A stretch of DNA of 5,966 nucleotides from Bacteroidota bacterium (GTDB lineage Bacteria > Bacteroidota > Bacteroidia > Flavobacteriales_D > Crocinitomicaceae). Below the pieces are notes generated by a model. The model was not told the origin of the DNA, searched no databases, and saw only the letters and a program-made list of their open reading frames with translations. Below, piece after piece: positions 1 through 5,966 of the stretch (the first letter of the stretch is position 1; the number at the start of each line of letters is the position of its first letter). The stretch lies in NCBI GenBank assembly GCA_006226555.1, contig SBGS01000060.1:1-5966 (forward strand), written 5' to 3'. Both the position numbers and the translations under genes were made by a program.

Positions 1-1043
1 GTAAAAAGATAAATGGCCTCCTTCGGTAATACTGAAGCGATGGAGGTAAGGTCCTTATCATTACTGCTACCATAAATGATCAGCAGTCTGCCATCCACCT
101 TAGGCATAAGTGACAAGATCGTTTTTTCAATACCATCAGGATTGTGGGATACGTCGAGGTATACATTAGGCCGTTCTTGAACAAGCTGCATTCTTCCTCT
201 GAAGCCACTATTTTGAGAAAGATGAATTATTCCGGTCTTTATATTTTCATTTGTAATGTCATATCCAATCGCACAAAGATGATCTATGACGGATCGAACC
301 AAGCCAAAATTCGCTCGTTGGTAATCAGCAGAGAATTGATGTGTTTCGGGTAAGTCAATTGGTGAAGCAATGGAAAGCTCGCTGTTAAGGAGTTCTGCTC
401 TTTTTTGAATAACCTCATTTGCTTCGGGTAATAGAACAGAAGACACAAAAATGGGTCTGTTTTGTTTAATTATTCCTGCTTTTTCAAAAGCGATCTGTTC
501 AATGGTATCACCAAGTATTTGTGTGTGTTCCAGACTTATCGATGTAATGATCGAACAAATCGGGTCAATGATATTCGTTGCATCAAGTCTTCCACCCAAT
601 CCTGTTTCAATAACGCAGATATCGACATTTTGATTTTTGAAATGCAATAAGGCCAACACAAAAGTGATCTCAAAAAAAGAAGGGGAGAAGTCAAGGTTAA
701 GGTTTTTTACACGTTCTACAAAGTCTATGACCTCTTCTTCTGAGATCATTTCTCCATTGGTCCGTATGCGCTCTCTAAAGTCGCGAATATGCGGAGAAGT
801 AAACAATCCAACACGTACCCCTGATTCCTTCAAGATACTGGCAAGCATTGAGCTCACAGAACCTTTTCCATTGCTACCTGCGACATGAATAAACTTCAAT
901 GACTTTTCAGGATAGCCAAATTGTTCAGAAAGCTTTAGAACATTATCAAGTGTCGGTTTGTAAGCCTTAGATCCGATAACCTGATAAGACGGAAATTGAG
1001 TAAATAACCACTCTACGGTGGATTTGTAGGAATTATTGAGCAT
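1..1043 (-). CDS. folC: FolC, bifunctional dihydrofolate synthase / folylpolyglutamate synthase, 3' end cut off by the window
   Basis: Cytosolic ligase that adds glutamate to dihydropteroate and then to reduced folates, using ATP. I translated the open frame from the ATG at 1041-1043 to the left edge: 347 residues without a stop. The usual length is about 400-430, so roughly the last 60-80 residues lie outside. Motifs in order: P-loop HVAGSNGKGS (residues 53-62), SPH (83-85), ETGLGGRLDATN (146-157), EHTQILGDT (172-180), FEKAGIIK (186-193) and DVSHNPDG (297-304). Lys188 in FEKAGI matches the lysine known to be carbamylated in this family. Together these identify FolC rather than a Mur ligase. 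The start overlaps the end of the tonB-like gene by 11 bases, which suggests translational coupling as the last visible gene of the operon. Small departures are Ser57 for the usual Thr, Glu172 for the usual Asp and Ser299 for the usual Ala. Identity is secure; the 3' end is unseen. Confidence 0.95.
   Translation of the reverse strand, partial: MLNNSYKSTVEWLFTQFPSYQVIGSKAYKPTLDNVLKLSEQFGYPEKSLKFIHVAGSNGKGSVSSMLASILKESGVRVGLFTSPHIRDFRERIRTNGEMISEEEVIDFVERVKNLNLDFSPSFFEITFVLALLHFKNQNVDICVIETGLGGRLDATNIIDPICSIITSISLEHTQILGDTIEQIAFEKAGIIKQNRPIFVSSVLLPEANEVIQKRAELLNSELSIASPIDLPETHQFSADYQRANFGLVRSVIDHLCAIGYDITNENIKTGIIHLSQNSGFRGRMQLVQERPNVYLDVSHNPDGIEKTILSLMPKVDGRLLIIYGSSNDKDLTSIASVLPKEAIYLF
1033..1043 (-). 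other. tonB/folC overlap, likely translational coupling
   Basis: The tonB-like gene ends ATC AAT GCT CAA TAA, and the folC ATG lies in another frame inside the same bases, giving an 11-base overlap. No Shine-Dalgarno sequence precedes the folC ATG. Terminating ribosomes from the upstream gene may therefore supply initiation. The overlap also supports this ATG as the folC start, because the protein begins about 50 residues before the P-loop, as is normal for the family. Confidence 0.6.
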
Positions 1044-1770
1044 TGATGCGTACAGTGTAGAATACGGTTGCCAGTGGTGCACCATCCTGCTTGTTGTACT
1101 TCACTTGTTTCTTCACAGCAACCTTCACCTTATTGATAAGAATCTGGTCTGTTGTGGTGGTACTTCCGGCAATATTGTAAACCTGAACAACATTGCCTTG
1201 TGCATCAATTACGAGTTTTAGGGCAATTGTCTCATCGCTGTTATACTGAAGATCGTTGATGTTAACATCATTCAATCGCACTCGTCCCGCACCACTTCCG
1301 TTACCTCCCGAACCTGTTCCGCTTCCGGAACCGGTATCAGAACCAAATGTGTTCCCATTACCACCGCTGTTTCCTGAACCTGATCCTCCGCTCGCAAATG
1401 GGTTATTGGATTGCTGCGTTGTAGACGACTCGTTGTTTGAATTTGGAGAATTCGTGGACGAAGCGTTTCCTGAATTTATCTGTGAATTAGGATTCGTATT
1501 GGTAATAACGTGTTCCGTTTGAGGTTTTGGATCCGTTACCGGTGAAGTATTTGGTTCTCCACCACCGGCTCCTCCGGCAATCGTGAATTCTTCAATTATC
1601 GTTTCATCCAATGGCTCTGCTACGGTCAATGGGATATCAACTGGAGGTGGATCTGCCTTTTCAAATGAAGTAAGCATTAAATAGATCAATAATGTCAACA
1701 TCACCACAAATGAAGCGATGATCCCCTTACGCTTATCAGCTAATTCAACTATAGGAGGTAATGTTGCCAT
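1033..1770 (-). CDS. tonB: TonB-like energy transducer
   Basis: Inner-membrane-anchored protein of 245 residues, expected to carry the energy of the ExbB/ExbD motor across the periplasm to outer-membrane receptors. It has a short cytosolic N-terminus, one membrane segment (about residues 17-34), a short acidic and Pro-containing stretch (38-62), then a long flexible linker rich in Gly, Ser, Asn and Thr (about 66-162). The C-terminal domain (about 164-245) contains LKLVIDAQGNVVQV and GSTTTTDQ, matching the TonB C-terminal fold common in Bacteroidota. The linker is poor in the Pro-Lys and Pro-Glu repeats of enterobacterial TonB. The gene starts 3 bases after exbD stops and its end overlaps the folC start, so it belongs to the same operon. 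A TolA-like role with a TolQ/TolR-type motor is an alternative, and no receptor gene is nearby to decide. The family call is good; the partner receptors are unknown. Confidence 0.85.
   Translation of the reverse strand: MATLPPIVELADKRKGIIASFVVMLTLLIYLMLTSFEKADPPPVDIPLTVAEPLDETIIEEFTIAGGAGGGEPNTSPVTDPKPQTEHVITNTNPNSQINSGNASSTNSPNSNNESSTTQQSNNPFASGGSGSGNSGGNGNTFGSDTGSGSGTGSGGNGSGAGRVRLNDVNINDLQYNSDETIALKLVIDAQGNVVQVYNIAGSTTTTDQILINKVKVAVKKQVKYNKQDGAPLATVFYTVRINAQ
1285..1392 (-). repeat. Gly/Ser/Asn low-complexity segment inside the tonB-like gene
   Basis: This segment encodes residues 127-162 of the TonB-like protein, a run built almost only of Gly, Ser, Asn and Thr with many GSG, GNG and GTG units. 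It is an imperfect low-complexity tract rather than a tandem repeat with a fixed unit. It is likely an extended, flexible spacer through the periplasm. Such tracts can change length by slippage or recombination. On the other strand the same bases read as a proline-rich open frame that is not a gene. Confidence 0.7.
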
Positions 1771-1773
1771 AAC

Positions 1774-2181
1774 TTACTTTTTATATGCCAGAACAGGATC
1801 CCATCCGTTCTTCTGTGCCAGAGCCATCACTTTAAATACAGCTCCGTAACTTGCATTCTTATGTCCTTCAATCTTGAGCTTTGCCTGACCATATTGAGCG
1901 ACCGCGGCTTCTGCTTCAGGAATGATATCCTCAAACTCCCTTGGATTGCTCATGTCTCCACCCGGAAACACGATATATCCATCGTCTTCAGTGATTACAA
2001 CAGTAGCTGTTGTAGGATCCTGAATTGGAGGAAGTTCACTATCCTGTGGTACGTCAACCTTGGTGTTTTGGTTACTCATCAAGCTCATAATAATGAAGAA
2101 GATCAGCAAAAGGAATACCAGATCCGTCATGGATGCCATTCCTCCTTCGATCTTAACCTTATTTCTCGCGCCTAAATTCAT
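1774..2181 (-). CDS. exbD: ExbD/TolR family biopolymer transport protein
   Basis: A 135-residue inner-membrane protein, the small subunit of the ExbB/ExbD proton motor. It has a short basic cytosolic N-terminus, one membrane helix (about residues 17-36, MASMTDLVFLLLIFFIIMSL) and a periplasmic domain (about 45-135). Asp20 in the helix corresponds to the proton-carrying Asp that is essential in ExbD and TolR. The periplasmic domain ends with the family pattern around LKIEGHKNASYGAVFKVM (residues 102-119). The length is typical. The gene starts 2 bases after exbB stops and is followed 3 bases later by the tonB-like gene, so all three should be made in coupled amounts. Only one exbD is present; several Bacteroidota clusters carry two in tandem. 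TolR is the alternative name, and the neighbouring TonB-type C-terminal domain favours ExbD. Confidence 0.9.
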   Translation of the reverse strand: MNLGARNKVKIEGGMASMTDLVFLLLIFFIIMSLMSNQNTKVDVPQDSELPPIQDPTTATVVITEDDGYIVFPGGDMSNPREFEDIIPEAEAAVAQYGQAKLKIEGHKNASYGAVFKVMALAQKNGWDPVLAYKK

Positions 2182-2183
2182 AG

Positions 2184-2879
2184 TTACTTGCTTGGTTCGT
2201 TGAGTAGGTCCATAAATTCTAACGCGTCATTCTCCATTTGGTACACGAGGCGTCCGATTTTTGCTACCAGATAGTTGTATCCTATATAAGAAATGATACC
2301 TACAATTAGTCCTGCAACTGTTGTGATCATAGCTGTCATGATCCCTGGTGCGATTATTCCCAATTCCAATGCTGTGGCATTTTGAAGATCGATAAATACG
2401 ATAACCATACCGACTGTTGTTCCCAAGAATCCGATCATCGGTGCAGCTCCGGCAGCAGTTGCTAAAAAGCTTAAGCGTTGTTCCAGTCTCGAGATCTCTA
2501 ACTTCGCCGTGTTTTCGATCGAAGCAGAAATACTTTCTAACGGTTTGCCAAGTCTGGAAATACCTTTTTCAAGCATTCTTGCTGAAGGAGAGTTGGATCT
2601 GCTGCAATAGTCTTTTGCCTGATCGATCTTACCGTCCAGAATGTACTCTCTGATCTTCGTTAATAATCCGGCTTCTTCTTTACTTGCTTTACGCAGTGCA
2701 AAAAAGCGCTCAACGAAGACAAATACTGAATATCCCAACATCAATGCAAGAATGACGTTGATGATCAAACCAAATCCTTTACTGGAATCTACAATAATGT
2801 CCCAGATCGGAACTTGAACAACTCCTGTTTCAGCAGCTTCTGCTGCTTGTTCTATCTGTAATAAAAATGAAAAGCTCAT
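2184..2879 (-). CDS. exbB: ExbB/TolQ/MotA family proton channel subunit
   Basis: A 231-residue inner-membrane protein forming the proton-channel scaffold around ExbD. Predicted membrane segments lie at about residues 36-58, 138-163 and 173-200. A cytosolic domain (about 60-135) lies between the first two. The hallmark APMIGFLGTTVGM (146-158) starts the second helix. By eye, Thr154 and Thr187 align with the pore threonines T148 and T181 of E. coli ExbB. The pore glutamate of E. coli ExbB (E176) aligns with Thr182 here, in PGIMTAMITT. The ATG at 2877-2879 gives a normal-length protein. The 30-base AT-rich gap before it, after the nhaD stop, shows no TAnnTTTG promoter and no hairpin, so transcription probably continues from nhaD. 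exbD follows after 2 bases. TolQ is the main alternative name. Confidence 0.92.
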   Translation of the reverse strand: MSFSFLLQIEQAAEAAETGVVQVPIWDIIVDSSKGFGLIINVILALMLGYSVFVFVERFFALRKASKEEAGLLTKIREYILDGKIDQAKDYCSRSNSPSARMLEKGISRLGKPLESISASIENTAKLEISRLEQRLSFLATAAGAAPMIGFLGTTVGMVIVFIDLQNATALELGIIAPGIMTAMITTVAGLIVGIISYIGYNYLVAKIGRLVYQMENDALEFMDLLNEPSK

Positions 2880-2909
2880 AACAGTTAAACGTTTTATATA
2901 ATTTGGTTA

Positions 2910-4277
2910 TTATCTGAATACTAAAATTATTCCAATTCCAGCAAGGTACCCAAGAAGAGCCAACCAACTGATCTTTTTCAAGTACCAGAAGAATGAGATC
3001 TTTTCCATTCCCATTGCAACAACTCCTGCCGCAGATCCGATGATCAACATACTACCACCTGTTCCTGCTGCGTAAGCGATGAAATGCCAGATGTGATCAT
3101 CCATACCGTACTGGAACATTCCCATTGATGCTGCAACGAGTGGTACGTTGTCAATTACTGCTGAACCGACTCCCAGCAATGAAACGAAGATATCGATGTT
3201 CAGTCCGGAATCAACAACAGAGTTACCAAAGTTGAAGATCATACCTAATGATTCCAGGGCGGCAACCGTCATTAGAATACCAAGGAAGAATAGGATAGAG
3301 GGCATTTCGATCTTGGAAAGCGCTCTAAATGTAGGGCCATGAGCGTGTCCGTGATCTTCAATGGCAGTTAATGAGAATTCTCTGTGCGATATGAACTCAG
3401 CCACGAGGGAAACAATACCCAATGATAGCATCATACCTACGTATGGAGGAAGGTGCGTGATCGTTTTGAAAACGGGAACAAAAATGATCATACCTAAACC
3501 TAGTAAAAGCATAGTTGTTCCATTTTTACTTACTCTTTCTTCATTGTCCATTGGTTCAAAATTTCCTTTGAAAACTGGAAGTACAGAAGCGATAGCGATA
3601 GGAACGATCATACAAATCAAAGAAGGGATCAATAAGTGCTTGATCAAAGCTGCAGCACTTACCTTTTTACCCATCCAGAGCATCGTTGTAGTAACATCAC
3701 CGATTGGAGACCAGGCACCGCCTGCATTGGCTGCAATAATGATCAAACCTGCATACCACATACGTAGTTCGTTGTCCTTGATAAGTTTACGAAGGATGGT
3801 AATAAGAACGATAGTAGCTGTAAGGTTATCAATGATAGCAGAAAGAACGAATCCAAGTACAGCAACGATCCAAAGTAATGTCGCTTTACTGTTTGTTTTT
3901 ACGATACGTTTGATCGTTTGAAATCCGTTGAAGTGGTCAATGATCTCAACAATGGTCATGGCCCCAACAAGGAAGAAAAGGATCTCTGCAGTTTTACCAA
4001 AGTGGTGTAGCAAAGTACTTTCCAACCATTCTGATTTACCTAAAACTGCGTGTCCTTCTGATTCATGACCATGCATAGGAAGGTCTTTAAAACCATCTAC
4101 CAGCGTGGCGTGATGACTGTCGAACCAATTTGTAAAGTTGTCCAGTCCAAAGGCGATTCCGGCCCATGCCAGCGCCATCATGATCAGAGCTGGGATGAGT
4201 TTATCAACTTTTAATTGATGTTCTAGCGTAATTGCCAAATAACCTAGAACAAAAACGGATACGATGAAGATTTCCAT
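2910..4277 (-). CDS. nhaD: NhaD-type Na+/H+ antiporter
   Basis: A 455-residue polytopic inner-membrane protein of the ion-transporter superfamily that expels Na+ (or Li+) in exchange for H+. About 11-13 hydrophobic segments are visible. Two halves share matching signatures, as expected for an inverted-repeat transporter. The first has LSAIIDNLTATIV (residues 145-157) and AANAGGAWSPIGDVTTTML (182-200). The second has SAVIDNVPLVAA (372-383) and GTGGSMLIIGSAAGVVAMG (405-423). The Asp-Asn pairs D150/N151 and D376/N377 are likely ion-site residues. The stretch AEILFFLVGAMTIVEIIDHF (97-116) is also typical of NhaD. Two extramembrane loops are histidine-rich (about 55-76 and 309-313). Length is within the usual range. 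The gene begins 17 bases after the dehydrogenase stop with no promoter between them, so it is probably co-transcribed. An older reading as a citrate or arsenite transporter is less likely given these motifs. Confidence 0.92.
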   Translation of the reverse strand: MEIFIVSVFVLGYLAITLEHQLKVDKLIPALIMMALAWAGIAFGLDNFTNWFDSHHATLVDGFKDLPMHGHESEGHAVLGKSEWLESTLLHHFGKTAEILFFLVGAMTIVEIIDHFNGFQTIKRIVKTNSKATLLWIVAVLGFVLSAIIDNLTATIVLITILRKLIKDNELRMWYAGLIIIAANAGGAWSPIGDVTTTMLWMGKKVSAAALIKHLLIPSLICMIVPIAIASVLPVFKGNFEPMDNEERVSKNGTTMLLLGLGMIIFVPVFKTITHLPPYVGMMLSLGIVSLVAEFISHREFSLTAIEDHGHAHGPTFRALSKIEMPSILFFLGILMTVAALESLGMIFNFGNSVVDSGLNIDIFVSLLGVGSAVIDNVPLVAASMGMFQYGMDDHIWHFIAYAAGTGGSMLIIGSAAGVVAMGMEKISFFWYLKKISWLALLGYLAGIGIILVFR

Positions 4278-4294
4278 AAGTAGTAATTGTTAGT

Positions 4295-5524
4295 TTATAC
4301 GAGTTGTTTTAGTGCATGTTCAAATGCGGTTTTAGCTATGTGTGTCTTGTTTGCATTTATTTTGTGAGCGTTTTCTAGCGCCTTTTTGATCGTTTCGCTC
4401 GTGTCTTCAAAAATTCCTTCGTCAGTTAGCTTGGGAAGATCATTGCTCATGAGGTAAGCAAAAACTCTTGCCATTCCACAGTTTGAGATGAAGTCAGGAA
4501 TTACAGCGATCTTTTCATCTGCTTTTTCAGCGATCGGACCAAAGAAGATCTGAGGATCTGCGAAAGGTACATTCGCCCCGGCAGAGATAACTTCTACTCC
4601 CGCATTGATCATTCGATCCAATTGTTCTTCTGTGATCAGTCTTGATGCCGCACATGGAATAAAAACTTCCGCCTTAACATCCCAGATCTTTGCATTGACT
4701 TCGTCAAAACTGAGCGTATCATGATGACTTAGCTGATTACCTTTTTTATTGAGGAAAAGCTCTCTTATCTCTTCAAATGTGAATCCTTCTTCTTTAATGA
4801 GTCCTCCATCGCGGTCAATAATTCCAACGATCACAGCACCTTCTTGAGCGAGATAGTAGGCTCCTGCTGAACCAACATTACCCCAGCCCTGAACGATAAC
4901 ACGCTTACCTTTTAGCTCACCTCCATAAATGTTGTAGTAATGCTTAACAGATTCTGCTACGCCATATCCAGTGATCATATCAGCTATAACATACTTACGA
5001 TCAACAGAGGGAGTGAAGTTTTTATTTTCGATCACTTTGAGAACTCCTTGACGAAGTTGTCCGATTCTATGGATCTTTTGAGCGTCTCTTGGTTGGAAGT
5101 GCCCGTTAAAAACTCCTTCCTGAGGGTGCCAAACACCACAATCTTCTGTGATTGGAATAACTTCGTGGATCTCATCGACATTAAGGTCTCCTCCCGTTCC
5201 GTAGTAATGTTTTAGAAGTGGAGTAACAGCTGCGTACCATCTACGAAGAACGCCGTCTTTTCTCGGATCCTGAGGGTCGAAATTAATACCCGATTTTGCA
5301 CCTCCGATTGGAGGACCGGCTACAGTGAACTTTACCTCCATGGTCTTAGCAAGAGATTCTACTTCTCTCTTGTCCAATCCTTTACGCATTCTTGTTCCAC
5401 CTCCGGCAGCTCCTCCTCGGAGTGAATTGATCACAACCCATCCTTCCGCCTCTGTTTCAGCATCCTTCCATTCGAATACAATTTCCGGGCGCTTATTTTC
5501 AAATTTATCGAGTAGTTCTTTCAT
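4295..5524 (-). CDS. Glu/Leu/Phe/Val dehydrogenase family, NAD(P)-dependent amino acid dehydrogenase
   Basis: A 409-residue cytosolic enzyme that should interconvert an L-amino acid and its 2-oxo acid plus ammonia. The N-terminal dimerisation and catalytic domain (about 1-165) has GGAAGGGTRM (residues 37-46), like the ALGGTRM of leucine dehydrogenase. It also has PIGGAKSGI (72-80) with likely catalytic Lys77, closer to glutamate dehydrogenase, and TGGDLNVDE (110-118) with likely catalytic Asp113. The Rossmann domain (about 180-350) shows GWGNVGS (213-219), and Asp237 at the end of the second strand is consistent with NAD rather than NADP. VIPDFISNCGMA (341-352) is the family's C-terminal signature. 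Because the motifs mix two subgroups, the substrate (glutamate, leucine or another) cannot be assigned. It is the first gene after a strong promoter candidate and is followed by nhaD after 17 bases. The ATG at 5522-5524 is preceded by AT-rich sequence without a Shine-Dalgarno. Confidence 0.9.
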   Translation of the reverse strand: MKELLDKFENKRPEIVFEWKDAETEAEGWVVINSLRGGAAGGGTRMRKGLDKREVESLAKTMEVKFTVAGPPIGGAKSGINFDPQDPRKDGVLRRWYAAVTPLLKHYYGTGGDLNVDEIHEVIPITEDCGVWHPQEGVFNGHFQPRDAQKIHRIGQLRQGVLKVIENKNFTPSVDRKYVIADMITGYGVAESVKHYYNIYGGELKGKRVIVQGWGNVGSAGAYYLAQEGAVIVGIIDRDGGLIKEEGFTFEEIRELFLNKKGNQLSHHDTLSFDEVNAKIWDVKAEVFIPCAASRLITEEQLDRMINAGVEVISAGANVPFADPQIFFGPIAEKADEKIAVIPDFISNCGMARVFAYLMSNDLPKLTDEGIFEDTSETIKKALENAHKINANKTHIAKTAFEHALKQLV

Positions 5525-5550
5525 TTTACTATATACACAATGTGGGTAAG

Positions 5551-5579
5551 CAAAGTTAAAAAAGTATTCAGACCTCCAA
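5551..5579 (-). promoter_or_regulatory. Bacteroidota-type promoter for the dehydrogenase-nhaD-exbBD-tonB-folC operon
   Basis: On the minus strand the -7 element TAACTTTG (5558-5551) matches the Bacteroidota consensus TAnnTTTG exactly. A -33 TTG (5579-5577) precedes it with an 18-base spacer, inside the 17-23 range described for Flavobacterium. Transcription would start near 5544-5547, leaving a leader of about 20 bases before the dehydrogenase ATG. The element sits in the only sizeable intergenic gap of the window (5525-5607). I see no terminator hairpin for anmK in that gap, so read-through from anmK is possible. No operator-like inverted repeat is evident. Confidence 0.65.
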
Positions 5580-5607
5580 TTTTTTCTACGGGAAAACTGT
5601 CCACGAT

Positions 5608-5966
5608 TTATGGTGAATAGAATGTTCCGCCCCGAACACTTTTTCTTGCTCCGGTAACTTCGCGAAGACAGTTTGCTTCATTTGAGAGGTGAAGTGCACC
5701 CAAAAATCCAAACACTATTGATTCTTTAAAGTTTATAATATTCTCTTCCGGTATTACGATCCGGCAATCAGCATGGTGTTTTAAACGTTCAAGAAGAAAG
5801 GAATTATGAGCTCCTCCACCCGTCACGAAAAGATTCTGGACCTTGTACTGATCTGTGACAGATGCTATTTTCAGCGCTATATGCTCGACAACAGTCCTTA
5901 ATGCATTTTCAACGGGGTGGTTATTCAATAATGGAATGAACTCCTCATTCAACCATTCCGTTCCTA
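5608..5966 (-). CDS. anmK: AnmK, anhydro-N-acetylmuramic acid kinase, C-terminal part only
   Basis: Cytosolic sugar kinase that opens and phosphorylates 1,6-anhydro-MurNAc to MurNAc-6-phosphate during peptidoglycan recycling. The frame is open to the right edge, so only about the last 119 of an expected 350-390 residues are visible. The TTG at 5950-5952 should not be taken as a start: the residues before it (GTEW) continue the family sequence. Visible signatures are VTGGGAHNSFLLERL, the ATP-binding glycine-rich turn of the actin-like kinase fold (visible residues about 47-61), INFKESIVFGFLGAL (about 77-91) and the near-terminal VTGA (about 103-106). The protein ends RGGTFYSP, a normal end for Bacteroidota members. 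It lies 83 bases upstream of the dehydrogenase and is separated from it by a promoter, so it is probably a different transcription unit. Identity is secure despite the truncation. Confidence 0.92.
   Translation of the reverse strand, partial: GTEWLNEEFIPLLNNHPVENALRTVVEHIALKIASVTDQYKVQNLFVTGGGAHNSFLLERLKHHADCRIVIPEENIINFKESIVFGFLGALHLSNEANCLREVTGARKSVRGGTFYSP

Noticed and set aside
144..888. Several short plus-strand open frames in the leftmost kilobase, which could suggest small genes.
   Set aside because: The minus strand is one uninterrupted FolC frame with all family motifs, so these are shadows.
1256..1522. A plus-strand proline-rich open frame.
   Set aside because: It is the complement of the Gly/Ser-rich linker of the TonB-like gene; Gly codons read as Pro on the other strand.
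2887..2894. Palindrome AAACGTTT in the nhaD-exbB gap as a possible operator.
   Set aside because: Eight bases in AT-rich sequence is expected by chance; no flanking symmetry or promoter accompanies it.
3361..3921. A 186-residue plus-strand open frame opposite nhaD.
   Set aside because: It is the antisense shadow of nhaD. Its translation resembles no family I know and the minus-strand protein carries clear family motifs.
5525..5607. Possible rho-independent terminator after anmK.
   Set aside because: T runs are present on the minus strand but no stable GC-rich hairpin precedes them.
5950..5952. TTG as a possible start codon for a short 114-residue protein.
   Set aside because: The frame is open to the window edge and the upstream residues GTEW fit AnmK, so this is the inside of a longer gene.

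Overview
The window is a densely packed stretch of bacterial chromosome, about 40-45% GC by eye, with every gene on the minus strand. It suggests a Bacteroidota organism, most likely of the Flavobacteriales type. Three things point there: the style of the ExbB/ExbD/TonB-like and AnmK proteins, a clean TTG-N18-TAnnTTTG promoter (the Bacteroidota -33/-7 consensus), and the absence of a recognisable Shine-Dalgarno sequence before any of the start codons checked. A NhaD antiporter would fit a marine or otherwise sodium-rich habitat, but this is inference. No species can be named from the sequence alone.

Reading in the direction of transcription (right to left), the window opens with the 3' end of anmK (anhydro-N-acetylmuramic acid kinase, cell-wall recycling). 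An 83-base gap follows, holding the promoter. Next come a Glu/Leu/Phe/Val-type amino acid dehydrogenase, nhaD (Na+/H+ antiporter), exbB, exbD and a tonB-like energy transducer. Last is folC (dihydrofolate/folylpolyglutamate synthase), which runs off the left edge. The gaps after the promoter are 17, 30, 2 and 3 bases, then an 11-base overlap, so the last six genes look like one transcription unit. The exbB-exbD-tonB-folC part is probably also translationally coupled.

The clearest functional group is exbB-exbD-tonB: a proton-driven inner-membrane motor plus a periplasm-spanning transducer that would energise outer-membrane receptors, or alternatively act as a Tol-like envelope system. NhaD works on the same ion gradients by exchanging Na+ for H+. 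The dehydrogenase and FolC are cytosolic metabolic enzymes with no obvious mechanistic tie to the motor.

There is no gene-free stretch longer than 83 bases. I saw no RNA genes, mobile elements, CRISPR arrays or attachment sites. I found no evidence of a previously undescribed system. The points worth a second look are residue-level departures in ExbB, FolC and the dehydrogenase, the histidine-rich loops of NhaD and the unusual linker of the TonB-like protein.
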